A DNA stretch of 64,000 bases. It comes from Streptomyces sp. CG4. GTDB taxonomy: Bacteria; Actinomycetota; Actinomycetes; Streptomycetales; Streptomycetaceae. This document shows positions 52,188-60,199 of this stretch, one piece after another. Position 1 is the stretch's first letter, and each line of letters begins with the position of its first letter. The stretch is from contig NZ_CP163525.1 in NCBI RefSeq assembly GCF_041080655.1, forward strand, positions 1,922,001 to 1,986,000, read 5' to 3'. The position numbers were made by a program, and so were the translations under genes. A model generated the notes under the pieces. It did not search any database, was not told where the DNA came from, and was given only the letters and a program-made list of their open reading frames with translations.

Positions 52188-55100
52188 ATGACCACGCACT
52201 CCGCGAACGGCCTTCGCCCCATCCGGTCCCCGCGCGGGATCCCCCTCCTCGGCAACACGCCGCAGATCCCCGACACCAATCCGGTGGAGTACTTCGGTGA
52301 GCTGTCCAAGCAGTTCCCCGAGGGCATCTACGGCATGGACATCGCCGGCATCGAGCAGGTCTTCGTCTACGACCCGGACCTGGTGGCCGAGGTCTGCGAC
52401 GAGACGCGGTTCTTCAAGCAGATCGACAAGACGCCGCTGCACCACGTCCGGGACTTCGCGGGGGCGGGCCTGTTCACGGCCCACCAGTACGAAGAGGAAT
52501 GGGGCATGGCACACCGTGTCCTGCTGCCGGCGTTCAGCCAGCGGGCCATGAAGGCGTACTTCGGGCAGATGCTGGAGATCGCCCAGAACCTGGCGGGCAA
52601 GTGGGAGCGCCGGGAGGGTCAGTCGGTCAACATCACCGACGACTACACCCGCCTGACGCTGGACACCATCGCCCTGTCGGGGTTCGGCTACCGGTTCAAG
52701 TCCTTCGACAAGGAGGAGCTGCACCCCTTCCTCAACGCGCTGCTGGAGGCGCTGATCGAGTCGCTGCGGCGCTCGCAGGAGCTGCCGATGATGACCAAGC
52801 TGCGCAAGGCGGACGACCGCAAGTACCGCGACAACATCCGGCTGATGCAGGACCTGGTCGAGAGTGTGATCAAGGAGCGCCGCGAGGAGAAGGGCACCGG
52901 TGAGGAGGACCTGCTGGGTCTGATGCTGGAGGCCACCGACCCGGAGACCGGCAAGCTGCTGGCCGACGACAACGTCCGCGACCAGGTGCTGACGTTTCTG
53001 ATCGCCGGTCACGAGACCACCAGTGGTCTGCTGTCGTTCGCCACGTACTCGCTGATGCGCAACCCGCACGTCCTGGCCCAGGCGTATGCCGAGGTGGACC
53101 GCCTGCTGCCCGGCGACACCGTCCCGGACTACGACACGATCATGCAGCTGGACGTCATCCCGCGGATCCTGGACGAGACCCTGCGTCTGTGGGCTCCGAT
53201 CCCGGCGTTCGGCAAGGCTCCGCTGGAGGACACCGTCATCGGTGGCCGCTACCTTCTCAAGAAGGGCACGCGGGTCAACATCCTCGAGGGTCCCCTGCAC
53301 ACCCACCCCAAGGCGTGGGACCGTCCCGATGAGTTCGACATCGACCGGTGGCTGCCGGAGAACCGGGCTCAGCAGCACCCGCACGCCTACAAGCCGTTCG
53401 GCAACGGTGTGCGTGCCTGCATCGGCCGGCAGTTCGCGCTGACCGAGGCCCGCCTGGCCCTGGCGTTGGTGCTGCAGAAGTTCAAGCTCTCGGACACCAG
53501 CGACTACAAGATGGACGTGCGGGAGGCGTTGACGCGCAAGCCCGGCAACTTCGAGCTGATCGTCCGCCGTCGTCAGGAGCACGAGCGGACCGTTTTCGGC
53601 GCCGCGGACCTGCAGACCGGCGACACGCAGGCGCAGGCAGCGGTCAGCGGTGTCGGGGTGAACCTGACCGTCGCCTACGGCTCCAGCCTGGGTTCGTGCG
53701 AGGACCTGGCGCGCACCATCGCCGACCGAGGTGAGCGCTCCGGCTTCGGCACCACGCTGGTGAGCCTGGACGAGCTGGGTGACAACCTGCCCTCCGAGGG
53801 CCTGCTCGCCGTGGTGGCGGCCAGCTACAACGGCAAGGCTCCCGACAACGCCCAGCGCTTCGACGACCTGCTCGGCGCCGGGCTGCCCGAGGGCTCGCTG
53901 ACGAATGTGCGGTACGCGCTGCTGGGCGCCGGCAACACCCAGTGGGTGGCCACCTACCAGGCATTCCCCAAGCGGATCGAGGAAGGTCTGCTGGCCGCCG
54001 GCGCCACCCCGGTCGTCGAACGCGGCATCGCGGACGCCGCCGGGGACTTCGACGGCATGGCCACGCGGTGGATGGACACCCTGTGGGCCACCCTGGCCGA
54101 GGAGTACGCCGCCGACACCTCTCAGGCGAGCGGCCCCCGTTACCAGGTCCAGCTGCTCACCGAGTCCGACGTGCGCCCCGCCATCGTCTCCGAGCAGGCT
54201 TACCCGCTCACCGTGGTCGCCAACGAGGAACTCGTGGCCGACGCGACCGGACTGTGGGACTTCCAGATCGAGCCGCCGCGCCCGTCCGCGAAGTCCATCA
54301 CCTTCGAGCTGCCCGACGGCGTCACCTACGACACCGGCAACCACCTGGCCGTCTTCGCCAAGAACGAACTCGCCCTGGCGGAGCGCGCTTTGAGGCGGCT
54401 CGGTGTCGAGTACGACCAGGTGCTCCGGCTCGACCAGCCGGCCGGTGGCCGCACCCACCTGCCGGTCGGCACGCCGGTCACCGCCGGCATCCTGCTCACC
54501 GAGTTCCTGGAGCTGCAGGACGTGGCCACCCGGTCCCAGATCCAGACGCTCGCCGAGTACACCGAGTGCCCGTGGACCCGGCCGCAGCTCCAGGCGTACA
54601 CCGCCGACACCCAGGAGGCCGAGGAGCGCTACCAGAAGGAGGTCCTCGGCAAGCGCATCTCGGTGCTGGGCCTGCTGGAGCGCTTCCCGGCCGTCGAGCT
54701 GCCGCTGGCCGTGTTCCTGGAGATGATGGGCCCCATCCGCCCGCGCTTCTACTCCATCTCCTCCGCCCCGTCCGCCAACCCGCGCCACGTGCGCCTGACC
54801 GTCGGCCTGCTGGAAGGCCCGGCCCTGTCCGGCGACGGCCAGTACCGCGGCACCTGCTCCTCCTACATCGCCGGCCTCGAGCCCGGAGACGTCGTCTACG
54901 GCTACGTCCGCGTGCCCTCCCCCACCTTCGCCCCGCCCGCCGACCCCGCCACGCCGCTGATCCTCATCGGCCCCGGCACCGGCATCGCGCCGCTGCGCGG
55001 CTTCCTGGAGGAGCGGGCGACACAGCACGCGAAGGGCACCCAGGTGGGCGCGTCGCAGGTCTTCGTCGGCTGCCGCCACCCGGAACACGACTACTTCTAC

Positions 55101-55409
55101 AAGCAGGAGATGCAGGACTGGGAGCAGGCCGGGATCGCGCAGATCCACACCGCCTTCTCCGCGGTGACCGGCCACCCGGCCCGCTTCGTGCAGAACGCCA
55201 TCGCCCATGCCGCCGACACGGTGTGGCAGGCCATCGAGGACGGCGCGTACATCTACGTCTGCGGTGACGGCCGCCGCATGGCCCCCGCCGTCCGCGAGGC
55301 ACTCGCCGCCCTCCACCGCCAGAAGACCGGCAGCGACGAGGAGACCGCCCAGCAGTGGCTCGCCCAGCTCGAAGCGGACGAGCGCTACCAGCAGGACGTC
55401 TTCGCCTGA
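52188..55409 (+). CDS. Self-sufficient CYP102-type P450:NADPH reductase fusion
   Basis: A 1073-residue single-chain hydroxylase of the P450 BM3 family. P450 domain, about 1-470: FAGAGLFTAHQ (Phe96, equivalent to BM3 Phe87), LIAGHETTSGLLSFA, DETLRLW (ExxR), and haem loop FGNGVRACIGRQFAL with Cys411. FMN domain from about 491: VAYGSSLGSCEDLARTIA and ASYNGKAPDNAQRF. FAD/NADPH domain: RPRFYSISSAPSANPRH, LIGPGTGIAPLRGF and VCGDGRRMAP. By family it hydroxylates fatty-acid-like chains near the omega end. The anchor residues Arg47 and Tyr51 of BM3 are Ile55 and Phe59. AGAGGA lies 6-11 nt before the ATG. It is regulated from a shared TetR region. Confidence 0.95.
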   Translation: MTTHSANGLRPIRSPRGIPLLGNTPQIPDTNPVEYFGELSKQFPEGIYGMDIAGIEQVFVYDPDLVAEVCDETRFFKQIDKTPLHHVRDFAGAGLFTAHQYEEEWGMAHRVLLPAFSQRAMKAYFGQMLEIAQNLAGKWERREGQSVNITDDYTRLTLDTIALSGFGYRFKSFDKEELHPFLNALLEALIESLRRSQELPMMTKLRKADDRKYRDNIRLMQDLVESVIKERREEKGTGEEDLLGLMLEATDPETGKLLADDNVRDQVLTFLIAGHETTSGLLSFATYSLMRNPHVLAQAYAEVDRLLPGDTVPDYDTIMQLDVIPRILDETLRLWAPIPAFGKAPLEDTVIGGRYLLKKGTRVNILEGPLHTHPKAWDRPDEFDIDRWLPENRAQQHPHAYKPFGNGVRACIGRQFALTEARLALALVLQKFKLSDTSDYKMDVREALTRKPGNFELIVRRRQEHERTVFGAADLQTGDTQAQAAVSGVGVNLTVAYGSSLGSCEDLARTIADRGERSGFGTTLVSLDELGDNLPSEGLLAVVAASYNGKAPDNAQRFDDLLGAGLPEGSLTNVRYALLGAGNTQWVATYQAFPKRIEEGLLAAGATPVVERGIADAAGDFDGMATRWMDTLWATLAEEYAADTSQASGPRYQVQLLTESDVRPAIVSEQAYPLTVVANEELVADATGLWDFQIEPPRPSAKSITFELPDGVTYDTGNHLAVFAKNELALAERALRRLGVEYDQVLRLDQPAGGRTHLPVGTPVTAGILLTEFLELQDVATRSQIQTLAEYTECPWTRPQLQAYTADTQEAEERYQKEVLGKRISVLGLLERFPAVELPLAVFLEMMGPIRPRFYSISSAPSANPRHVRLTVGLLEGPALSGDGQYRGTCSSYIAGLEPGDVVYGYVRVPSPTFAPPADPATPLILIGPGTGIAPLRGFLEERATQHAKGTQVGASQVFVGCRHPEHDYFYKQEMQDWEQAGIAQIHTAFSAVTGHPARFVQNAIAHAADTVWQAIEDGAYIYVCGDGRRMAPAVREALAALHRQKTGSDEETAQQWLAQLEADERYQQDVFA

Positions 55410-55446
55410 CCGTCGCACGCCGTCAAGGGCGCGCTGACCCCCAGCC

Positions 55447-55492
55447 GCCGGGAGGCGTGCGGACGTCCTGCCTCCCCCGCACGCCTCCCGGC
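55447..55492 (+). terminator. 16-bp perfect hairpin between CYP102 and the alcohol dehydrogenase
   Basis: GCCGGGAGGCGTGCGG (55447-55462) pairs fully with its complement at 55477-55492, with a 14-nt loop. It lies 37 nt after the CYP102 stop. It should stop or strongly reduce read-through into the dehydrogenase gene. Confidence 0.85.
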
Positions 55493-55513
55493 CCCACCAG
55501 CCATTCAGACACC

Positions 55514-55528
55514 CCATGGCACCCATGG
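55514..55528. promoter_or_regulatory. CCATGG-CAC-CCATGG, operator-like site before the dehydrogenase
   Basis: This has the same 6-3-6 geometry and a similar half-site to the TetR operators, but its half-sites are themselves CCATGG palindromes, so the match may be chance. It lies 43 nt upstream of the dehydrogenase ATG. Confidence 0.3.
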
Positions 55529-55570
55529 CCCGAACCACCGGGCCGTGCCGCTCACAGAAAGCAGATCACC

Positions 55571-56617
55571 ATGGACACCATGCTCGCCGGACGCTTCCAC
55601 CTGGACAGCAAGAAGTTCGCCGTGGAAGAGGTCCCGATCCCCGTGCCGGGCCCGGGCGAGGTCCTCATCGAGGTCAAGGCCGCAGGCGTCTGCCTCTCCG
55701 ACGTCCACCTGCTCGACGGCTCCCTGGTCCCGCTGTTCGCCACCTCCGACACGGTCACCGTCGGCCACGAGGTCTCCGGGGTGATCCACACGCTCGGCCC
55801 CGACCTCAAGCGCGGCCTGCCCGTCGGCGCCCGCGTCACCCTGGAGGCCGGCAAGACCTGCGGCACGTGCGCCGGCTGCGTGCGCCACCGCCCCTGCACC
55901 CAGATGCTCACTGCCGGCATCGACTACGACGGCGGCTGGGCCGAGTACGTCATCGCCCGCGAGGACACCCTCATCCCCATCCCCGACAGCCTCCCCTTCG
56001 ACCAGGCCGCGATCATCCCCGACGCGGTCTCCACCCCCTACGCCGCCGTCGTCGCCACCGCGGGCGTCCGTGCCGCCCAGTCCGTCGGCGTCTGGGGAGT
56101 CGGCGGAGTCGGCGCGCACAACGTACGCCTCGCCCGCCTGGTCGGCGCCGCCCCGATCATCGCCGTCGACCCGCTGCCCAGCGCCCGCGAGCGCGCCCTG
56201 GCCTTCGGCGCGGACCTCGCGCTCGACCCGGCAGCCCCCGACTTCGCCGACCAGGTCCGCGCAGCCACCGGCGGACGCGGCCTCGACTTCGCCTTCGACT
56301 GCGCCGGCGTCCCCGCCGTCCGCGACCAGGCCGCCTCCGTGCTCGGCCTGGGCGGCTCCCTGATCCTGGTGGGCATCACACCCCGGCCGCTGACCATCAC
56401 CGAGGGCCTGACCTTCAACTACCTGCAGAAGCAGGTGCGCGGCCACTACGGCGGCTTCCCCGAGTCCGTCTCCGAGCTGGTGCAGCTGACCGCGGCCGGC
56501 CGCCTCGACCTGGCCCCCTCCATCACCGACCACATCCCGCTCGTCGAGGCCGCCGACGCCGTCCACCGACTGGAGAACAAGATCGGCGACCCGATCCGCC
56601 TCATCCTCGTCCCCTGA
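55571..56617 (+). CDS. Zinc-dependent medium-chain alcohol dehydrogenase
   Basis: A 348-residue MDR dehydrogenase. KAAGVCLSDVHLLDG gives the catalytic zinc Cys, VTVGHEVSGVIHTLG the His-Glu pair, CGTCAGCVRHRPC a four-Cys structural zinc loop (slightly short in the last gap), and VGVWGVGGVGAHNVRLAR the NAD(P) fold. It may oxidise hydroxy products of the CYP102 enzyme, inferred only from position. A strong hairpin separates it from the CYP102 gene and another follows it, so it is probably an independent transcript. The start is the ATG at 55571. Confidence 0.9.
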   Translation: MDTMLAGRFHLDSKKFAVEEVPIPVPGPGEVLIEVKAAGVCLSDVHLLDGSLVPLFATSDTVTVGHEVSGVIHTLGPDLKRGLPVGARVTLEAGKTCGTCAGCVRHRPCTQMLTAGIDYDGGWAEYVIAREDTLIPIPDSLPFDQAAIIPDAVSTPYAAVVATAGVRAAQSVGVWGVGGVGAHNVRLARLVGAAPIIAVDPLPSARERALAFGADLALDPAAPDFADQVRAATGGRGLDFAFDCAGVPAVRDQAASVLGLGGSLILVGITPRPLTITEGLTFNYLQKQVRGHYGGFPESVSELVQLTAAGRLDLAPSITDHIPLVEAADAVHRLENKIGDPIRLILVP

Positions 56618-56658
56618 CGCCCGTCAGCAGGACGACAAGCCACCCTGGGCAGGGGTGA

Positions 56659-56694
56659 GTGGGCGCCGGTGCGTGAGGGAGCAGCGGCGCCCAC
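56659..56694 (+). terminator. Hairpin terminator of the dehydrogenase gene
   Basis: GTGGGCGCCG at 56659-56668 pairs with CGGCGCCCAC at 56685-56694, a 10-bp stem with a 16-nt loop, followed by GGCTTT. It lies between the dehydrogenase and the next TetR gene, 42 nt past the stop. Confidence 0.75.
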
Positions 56695-56725
56695 GGCTTT
56701 CCGGCAACCGTGGAGAGAAAGAACC

Positions 56726-57376
56726 ATGCAGACGACCGACACCCCGGGCCGTACTGTGCGGCGCAAGGATGCGCACTCCAACCGCCGACGCATCCTCGCG
56801 ACCGCCCGGCAGAAACTGCGGGAAAACCCGGACGCGAGTCTCGACAGCATCTCTCAGGCGGCCGGCGTCGCCCGGCGCACCCTCTACGGACACTTCCCCA
56901 GCCGGCATGCGCTGATCGCCGACCTGACGCAGGAAGCAGGCCATGAACTCCGGCAGGCGTTCGCCAGAGCCCGTACCGCGGATGCCGACCCGGTCGAGGC
57001 GATGACACGGATGGTGCTGGCGGCATGGACGGTGGGCGACCACTACCGCGTGCTCATCACCGTGGGACGACGCCATCTGGAAGAGGACGAGATCCGCACC
57101 ACCCTGGCACCGGCCCGCGCAGAAGCCGTCGCAACCCTACGGCGCGGTCAGCGCGAAGGCGTCTTCGCGGACCACCTTCCAGCACCCGTGCTCGCCCAGG
57201 CACTGGAGGCACTCATGCTGGCCCTCGCCGAGGAGAACGCCGCATGCCCGTGGGCGGACCCCACTGGTGAGGCCGCAGCAACCGCGTTCCTCGTCGCCGC
57301 CGGCGTAGCACCACAGAGGGCCGCGCTTCAGGTGCAGGAGGTCATCGGGCGAGATCGGGCAGCGGGCGACGGGTGA
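56726..57376 (+). CDS. TetR-family regulator
   Basis: A 216-residue TetR regulator. The HTH is ASLDSISQAAGVARRTLYGHFPSRHAL at about residues 40-65. The C-terminal domain is of the short-chain TetR type. The ATG at 56726 has GAGAGAAAG upstream. It follows the dehydrogenase gene but is separated by a hairpin. Its last 35 nt overlap the end of the convergent TetR gene. The target is not clear; the dehydrogenase is the nearest candidate. Confidence 0.88.
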   Translation: MQTTDTPGRTVRRKDAHSNRRRILATARQKLRENPDASLDSISQAAGVARRTLYGHFPSRHALIADLTQEAGHELRQAFARARTADADPVEAMTRMVLAAWTVGDHYRVLITVGRRHLEEDEIRTTLAPARAEAVATLRRGQREGVFADHLPAPVLAQALEALMLALAEENAACPWADPTGEAAATAFLVAAGVAPQRAALQVQEVIGRDRAAGDG

Positions 57377-57980
57377 CCTCGTGGGCGTCGTCCGCAGCGA
57401 GGCCGAGCATGCGCAGGACCATCTCGGCCAGGTCGGAGGCGGCCTCGTCGCCGTCGAGGTCCGGGCGGTCCAGCCGGAGAGCCACCAGGGACAGCAGGGT
57501 GCCGCCCAGGGCCGACAGGGCAGTGGTCGCGTTGCCGCAGGTGAAACGGCCCGAGGCGATGCCGATCTCCAGGTCGCGCAGGGCGCGTGGGGCGAGGCCG
57601 CTGTCGGAGTGGATGTGGGCCAGGCCGCGGTCGCGCAGGATGCGCATGAGTTCCGGGTGGGAGTCGGCCATCCGGGCGGTGAGCCGGAAGCCGGCCGCGA
57701 CCAGCTCGGCCGGGTCGTCGATGCCTTCCACGCGCTCGTCGATGACCTGCCCGAACTCCTCCAGGGCGTCCGTCACCGCCGCGTCGAACAGCTCCGTCTT
57801 CGACTCGAAGTGGTTGTAGAAGGACCCGAAGCCGACATCGGCGCGCTCGGCGATGGCCTGGATGCTTGCGCTCGTGTCCCCGGTTTCCGCGAGGATCTGC
57901 CGGGCCGCGCGGACGAGCGCCTGGCGGGTCTCGGCACGGCGTCGCTCGAAGCGGTTCTTGGGCGGGGCTGACGTCGGCAT
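57342..57980 (-). CDS. TetR-family regulator of the ring-cleavage operon
   Basis: A 212-residue TetR regulator, divergent from the dioxygenase operon with 138 nt between starts. The HTH is ASIQAIAERADVGFGSFYNHFESK at about residues 38-61. TACACT at 57993-57988 on the minus strand would start transcription next to the ATG at 57980, so the transcript may be leaderless. It is the natural candidate to control the operon. The two ACACTGCC elements listed separately flank both start regions. It overlaps the convergent TetR gene at its 3' end by 35 nt. Confidence 0.9.
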   Translation of the reverse strand: MPTSAPPKNRFERRRAETRQALVRAARQILAETGDTSASIQAIAERADVGFGSFYNHFESKTELFDAAVTDALEEFGQVIDERVEGIDDPAELVAAGFRLTARMADSHPELMRILRDRGLAHIHSDSGLAPRALRDLEIGIASGRFTCGNATTALSALGGTLLSLVALRLDRPDLDGDEAASDLAEMVLRMLGLAADDAHEVTRRPLPDLAR

Positions 57981-58008
57981 ACGGTCCAGTGTAGCCGCCG
58001 CAACGATG

Positions 58009-58103
58009 ACACTGCCATTACTGATGAGATCCTCAATTATTTGGGCTGCACCTATTGACGACGAGAAACGGCAGAGTTGATGATTTCCTCATTACGGCAG
58101 TGT
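58009..58103. promoter_or_regulatory. Inverted ACACTGCC elements between TetR and the dioxygenase operon
   Basis: ACACTGCC at 58009-58016 and its exact complement GGCAGTGT at 58096-58103 lie at the two ends of the divergent region, each close to one promoter. Their flanks are partly alike (ATTA and TAAT). The left one overlaps the expected -35 of the TetR gene, the right one lies about 15 nt before the dioxygenase ATG. They look like half of a paired operator system. Confidence 0.5.
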
Positions 58104-58118
58104 TGCTTGGAGGACACC

Positions 58119-59264
58119 ATGTCCCACATCCCCGTTGACAAGGGCGGTCCTCTGACGCCCCACCAAGACCTCCACAGTGAGCAGGGCGCCCTACGCGGTG
58201 AACACCCCGGACGAGCCCGGAATCCCGTGATCAAAGTGGCGGATCTGGCCTGGCTGGAGTTCGAGAAGCCCGACCTGGACCGGGCCGAGGTGTTCGCCCG
58301 CGACTTCGGCTTCGCGATCGCCGCCCGCACCCAGCACGAACTGTGGCTGCGCGGCACGTTCGCGGGCTCACCCTGCATGGTCATCCGGCGCGGGAGCGCC
58401 TCCCGCTTCCTCGGACCGGCGTTCCGCGCGGCCGAGCGGGCCGATGTGGACCGGCTGGCCGCCGCCGTCGGCCACACCGTCCGGGACATCGACGTCCCCG
58501 GCGGCGGCCGGTCGGTCGCCCTGTTCGATCCCTCGGGACTCCCGGTCCGGGTGGTGCACTGCGCCGAACCGCTTCCCGCGCTTCCCGGGCAGCAGCCGCT
58601 GCCCCTCAACACCGGCATCGAAGGCCGTCGTACGAACACCACCCAGCGCCCGCCCCGCGAGCCGTCCCGCATCCAGCGCCTGGGCCATGTGGTCCTGGAG
58701 ACGCGGACGTTCACCCGCACCCTGGACTGGTACCTGGACACCCTCGGCATGATCGTGTCCGACTTCCTGTTCCTGGACGGGCAGCGCCGGCGCGGACCGA
58801 CCATGGCGTTCATCCGCTGCGACCAGGGCAGCCTGCCCGTGGACCACCACACCCTCGCCCTGCACCTCGGGCCGGGCACCGGCTACGTCCACTCCGCCTA
58901 CCAGGTCACCGACCTCGACGCGATCGCCGCCGGCGGGGAGTACCTGGCCGAGCGCGGCTACCAGCGCAGCTGGGGGATCGGCCGGCACATCCAGGGCAGC
59001 CAGCTCTTCGACTACTGGCGCGACCCCGACCGCTTCATGCTGGAGCACTTCGCCGACGGCGACCTGTTCTCCTGCGACCTCGAACCCGGATGGGCACCGA
59101 TGTCGGCGAGCGGCCTGGCCCAGTGGGGGCCGCCCGTCACCCGCGACTTCCTGGGCACCAGCCCCTCCCCCGCCAAGCTCCGCGAGGTCATGACGGCCCT
59201 GCGCGACGACAACGAACTCGACCCCGCACGCCTGCTGGGCCTGATGAAAGCGATGAGCTCATGA
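58119..59264 (+). CDS. Extradiol-type (VOC) dioxygenase
   Basis: A 381-residue two-domain VOC-fold enzyme in the range of catechol-cleaving dioxygenases. The metal triad is visible in the C-terminal domain: His190 (RLGHVVLET), His258 (GYVHSAYQVTD) and Glu309 (RFMLEHFADGD). It probably opens a dihydroxylated aromatic ring. The N-terminal domain (VADLAWLEFEKPDLDRAEVFA) has lost metal ligands, as is usual. The ATG at 58119 has TTGGAGGA 5 nt upstream. It overlaps the FAH-family gene by 4 nt (ATGA), the first of three tight junctions in the operon. Confidence 0.85.
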   Translation: MSHIPVDKGGPLTPHQDLHSEQGALRGEHPGRARNPVIKVADLAWLEFEKPDLDRAEVFARDFGFAIAARTQHELWLRGTFAGSPCMVIRRGSASRFLGPAFRAAERADVDRLAAAVGHTVRDIDVPGGGRSVALFDPSGLPVRVVHCAEPLPALPGQQPLPLNTGIEGRRTNTTQRPPREPSRIQRLGHVVLETRTFTRTLDWYLDTLGMIVSDFLFLDGQRRRGPTMAFIRCDQGSLPVDHHTLALHLGPGTGYVHSAYQVTDLDAIAAGGEYLAERGYQRSWGIGRHIQGSQLFDYWRDPDRFMLEHFADGDLFSCDLEPGWAPMSASGLAQWGPPVTRDFLGTSPSPAKLREVMTALRDDNELDPARLLGLMKAMSS

Positions 59265-60199
59265 GCACCAACGTGCTGCGCACCCCCGACGGCTGGTGGG
59301 CCGTCCGAAACGAGCGCGCCGTCCGCATCGAGACCAAGGCGGTCACCACCGCCGAACTGCTCGCCGACCGGGCCGCCGTGCAGGAGGCCGCCGCCTCCGG
59401 CGAGCGCGGCACACCCGTCGCCGACCTGGTGGCGCTGCCCCCGGTCACCACCCCCTGCCGGGTGGTCGCCCAAATGGTCAACTACCGCAGCCACGCCAAG
59501 GATTCGGGCTTCACGGGCGACATCCCGCCCACCTTCTTCCGCAAGGCGTCCGGCTCGGTCAGCGGCCCGCACGACACGATCGTCCGTCCCACGCACGTGA
59601 ACTTCCTCGACTACGAAGTCGAACTCGGCCTCGTCATGGGCGCGACGCTCCCGGTGGGCACGGTGGTGGAGGAGCAGGACCTTCCTTCGTACGTCGCCGG
59701 GCTCGTCCTCACCAACGACGTCAGCGCCCGCGACGTCCAGCTGACCAAGACCCAGTTCTACGAGAGCAAGTCCTACCCGACCTTCACGCCGACGGGTCCG
59801 TACCTGGCCCTGCTGGAGCCGGAGGACTTCGACCGTCTGATCGACCTGCGACTGCGGCTGTCGGTGAACGGTGTAACGCGTCAGGACCGCACCCTGGCCG
59901 ACATGATCGTGCGGCCCGCGCAGGCGCTCACCCTGCTCGCCCGCTTCCAGACCCTCGACCCGGGCGACCTGCTGCTGACCGGTACGCCCGGCGGCACGGC
60001 TCTGAAGGCCCCGCCCAAGCCGGTCGAGAAGATCGCCGCGCTGCTGCCGCCCGCGCTGAAGTGGAAGGCGTTCTTCAACGGCCAGGCCAAGAACCCCCGG
60101 TATCTGCGCGACGGTGACCTCGTCACCGCCTCGATCGCCACCCCCGACGGGCGGATCGACCTGGGCGAGCAGCGGACCGCTGTGGCGGACGCGACGTGA
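59261..60199 (+). CDS. Fumarylacetoacetate hydrolase (FAH) family protein
   Basis: A 312-residue FAH-fold enzyme. VVAQMVNYRSHAKDSGF starts the active domain, PTHVNFLDYEVELGLVMG gives the two Glu metal ligands, TNDVSARDVQLTKTQFYESK the Asp and Lys, and LLLTGTPGGTALKAPP the substrate loop. Family members split C-C bonds in beta-diketones or hydrate ring-fission products. In this operon it should act on the ring-opened product, releasing a keto acid such as acetoacetate. The ATG overlaps the dioxygenase stop; its own stop overlaps the monooxygenase GTG. Confidence 0.87.
   Translation: MSTNVLRTPDGWWAVRNERAVRIETKAVTTAELLADRAAVQEAAASGERGTPVADLVALPPVTTPCRVVAQMVNYRSHAKDSGFTGDIPPTFFRKASGSVSGPHDTIVRPTHVNFLDYEVELGLVMGATLPVGTVVEEQDLPSYVAGLVLTNDVSARDVQLTKTQFYESKSYPTFTPTGPYLALLEPEDFDRLIDLRLRLSVNGVTRQDRTLADMIVRPAQALTLLARFQTLDPGDLLLTGTPGGTALKAPPKPVEKIAALLPPALKWKAFFNGQAKNPRYLRDGDLVTASIATPDGRIDLGEQRTAVADAT

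Noticed and set aside
52134..55538. Open frame of more than 1100 codons opposite CYP102
   Set aside because: Antisense of a fully recognisable P450-reductase fusion.
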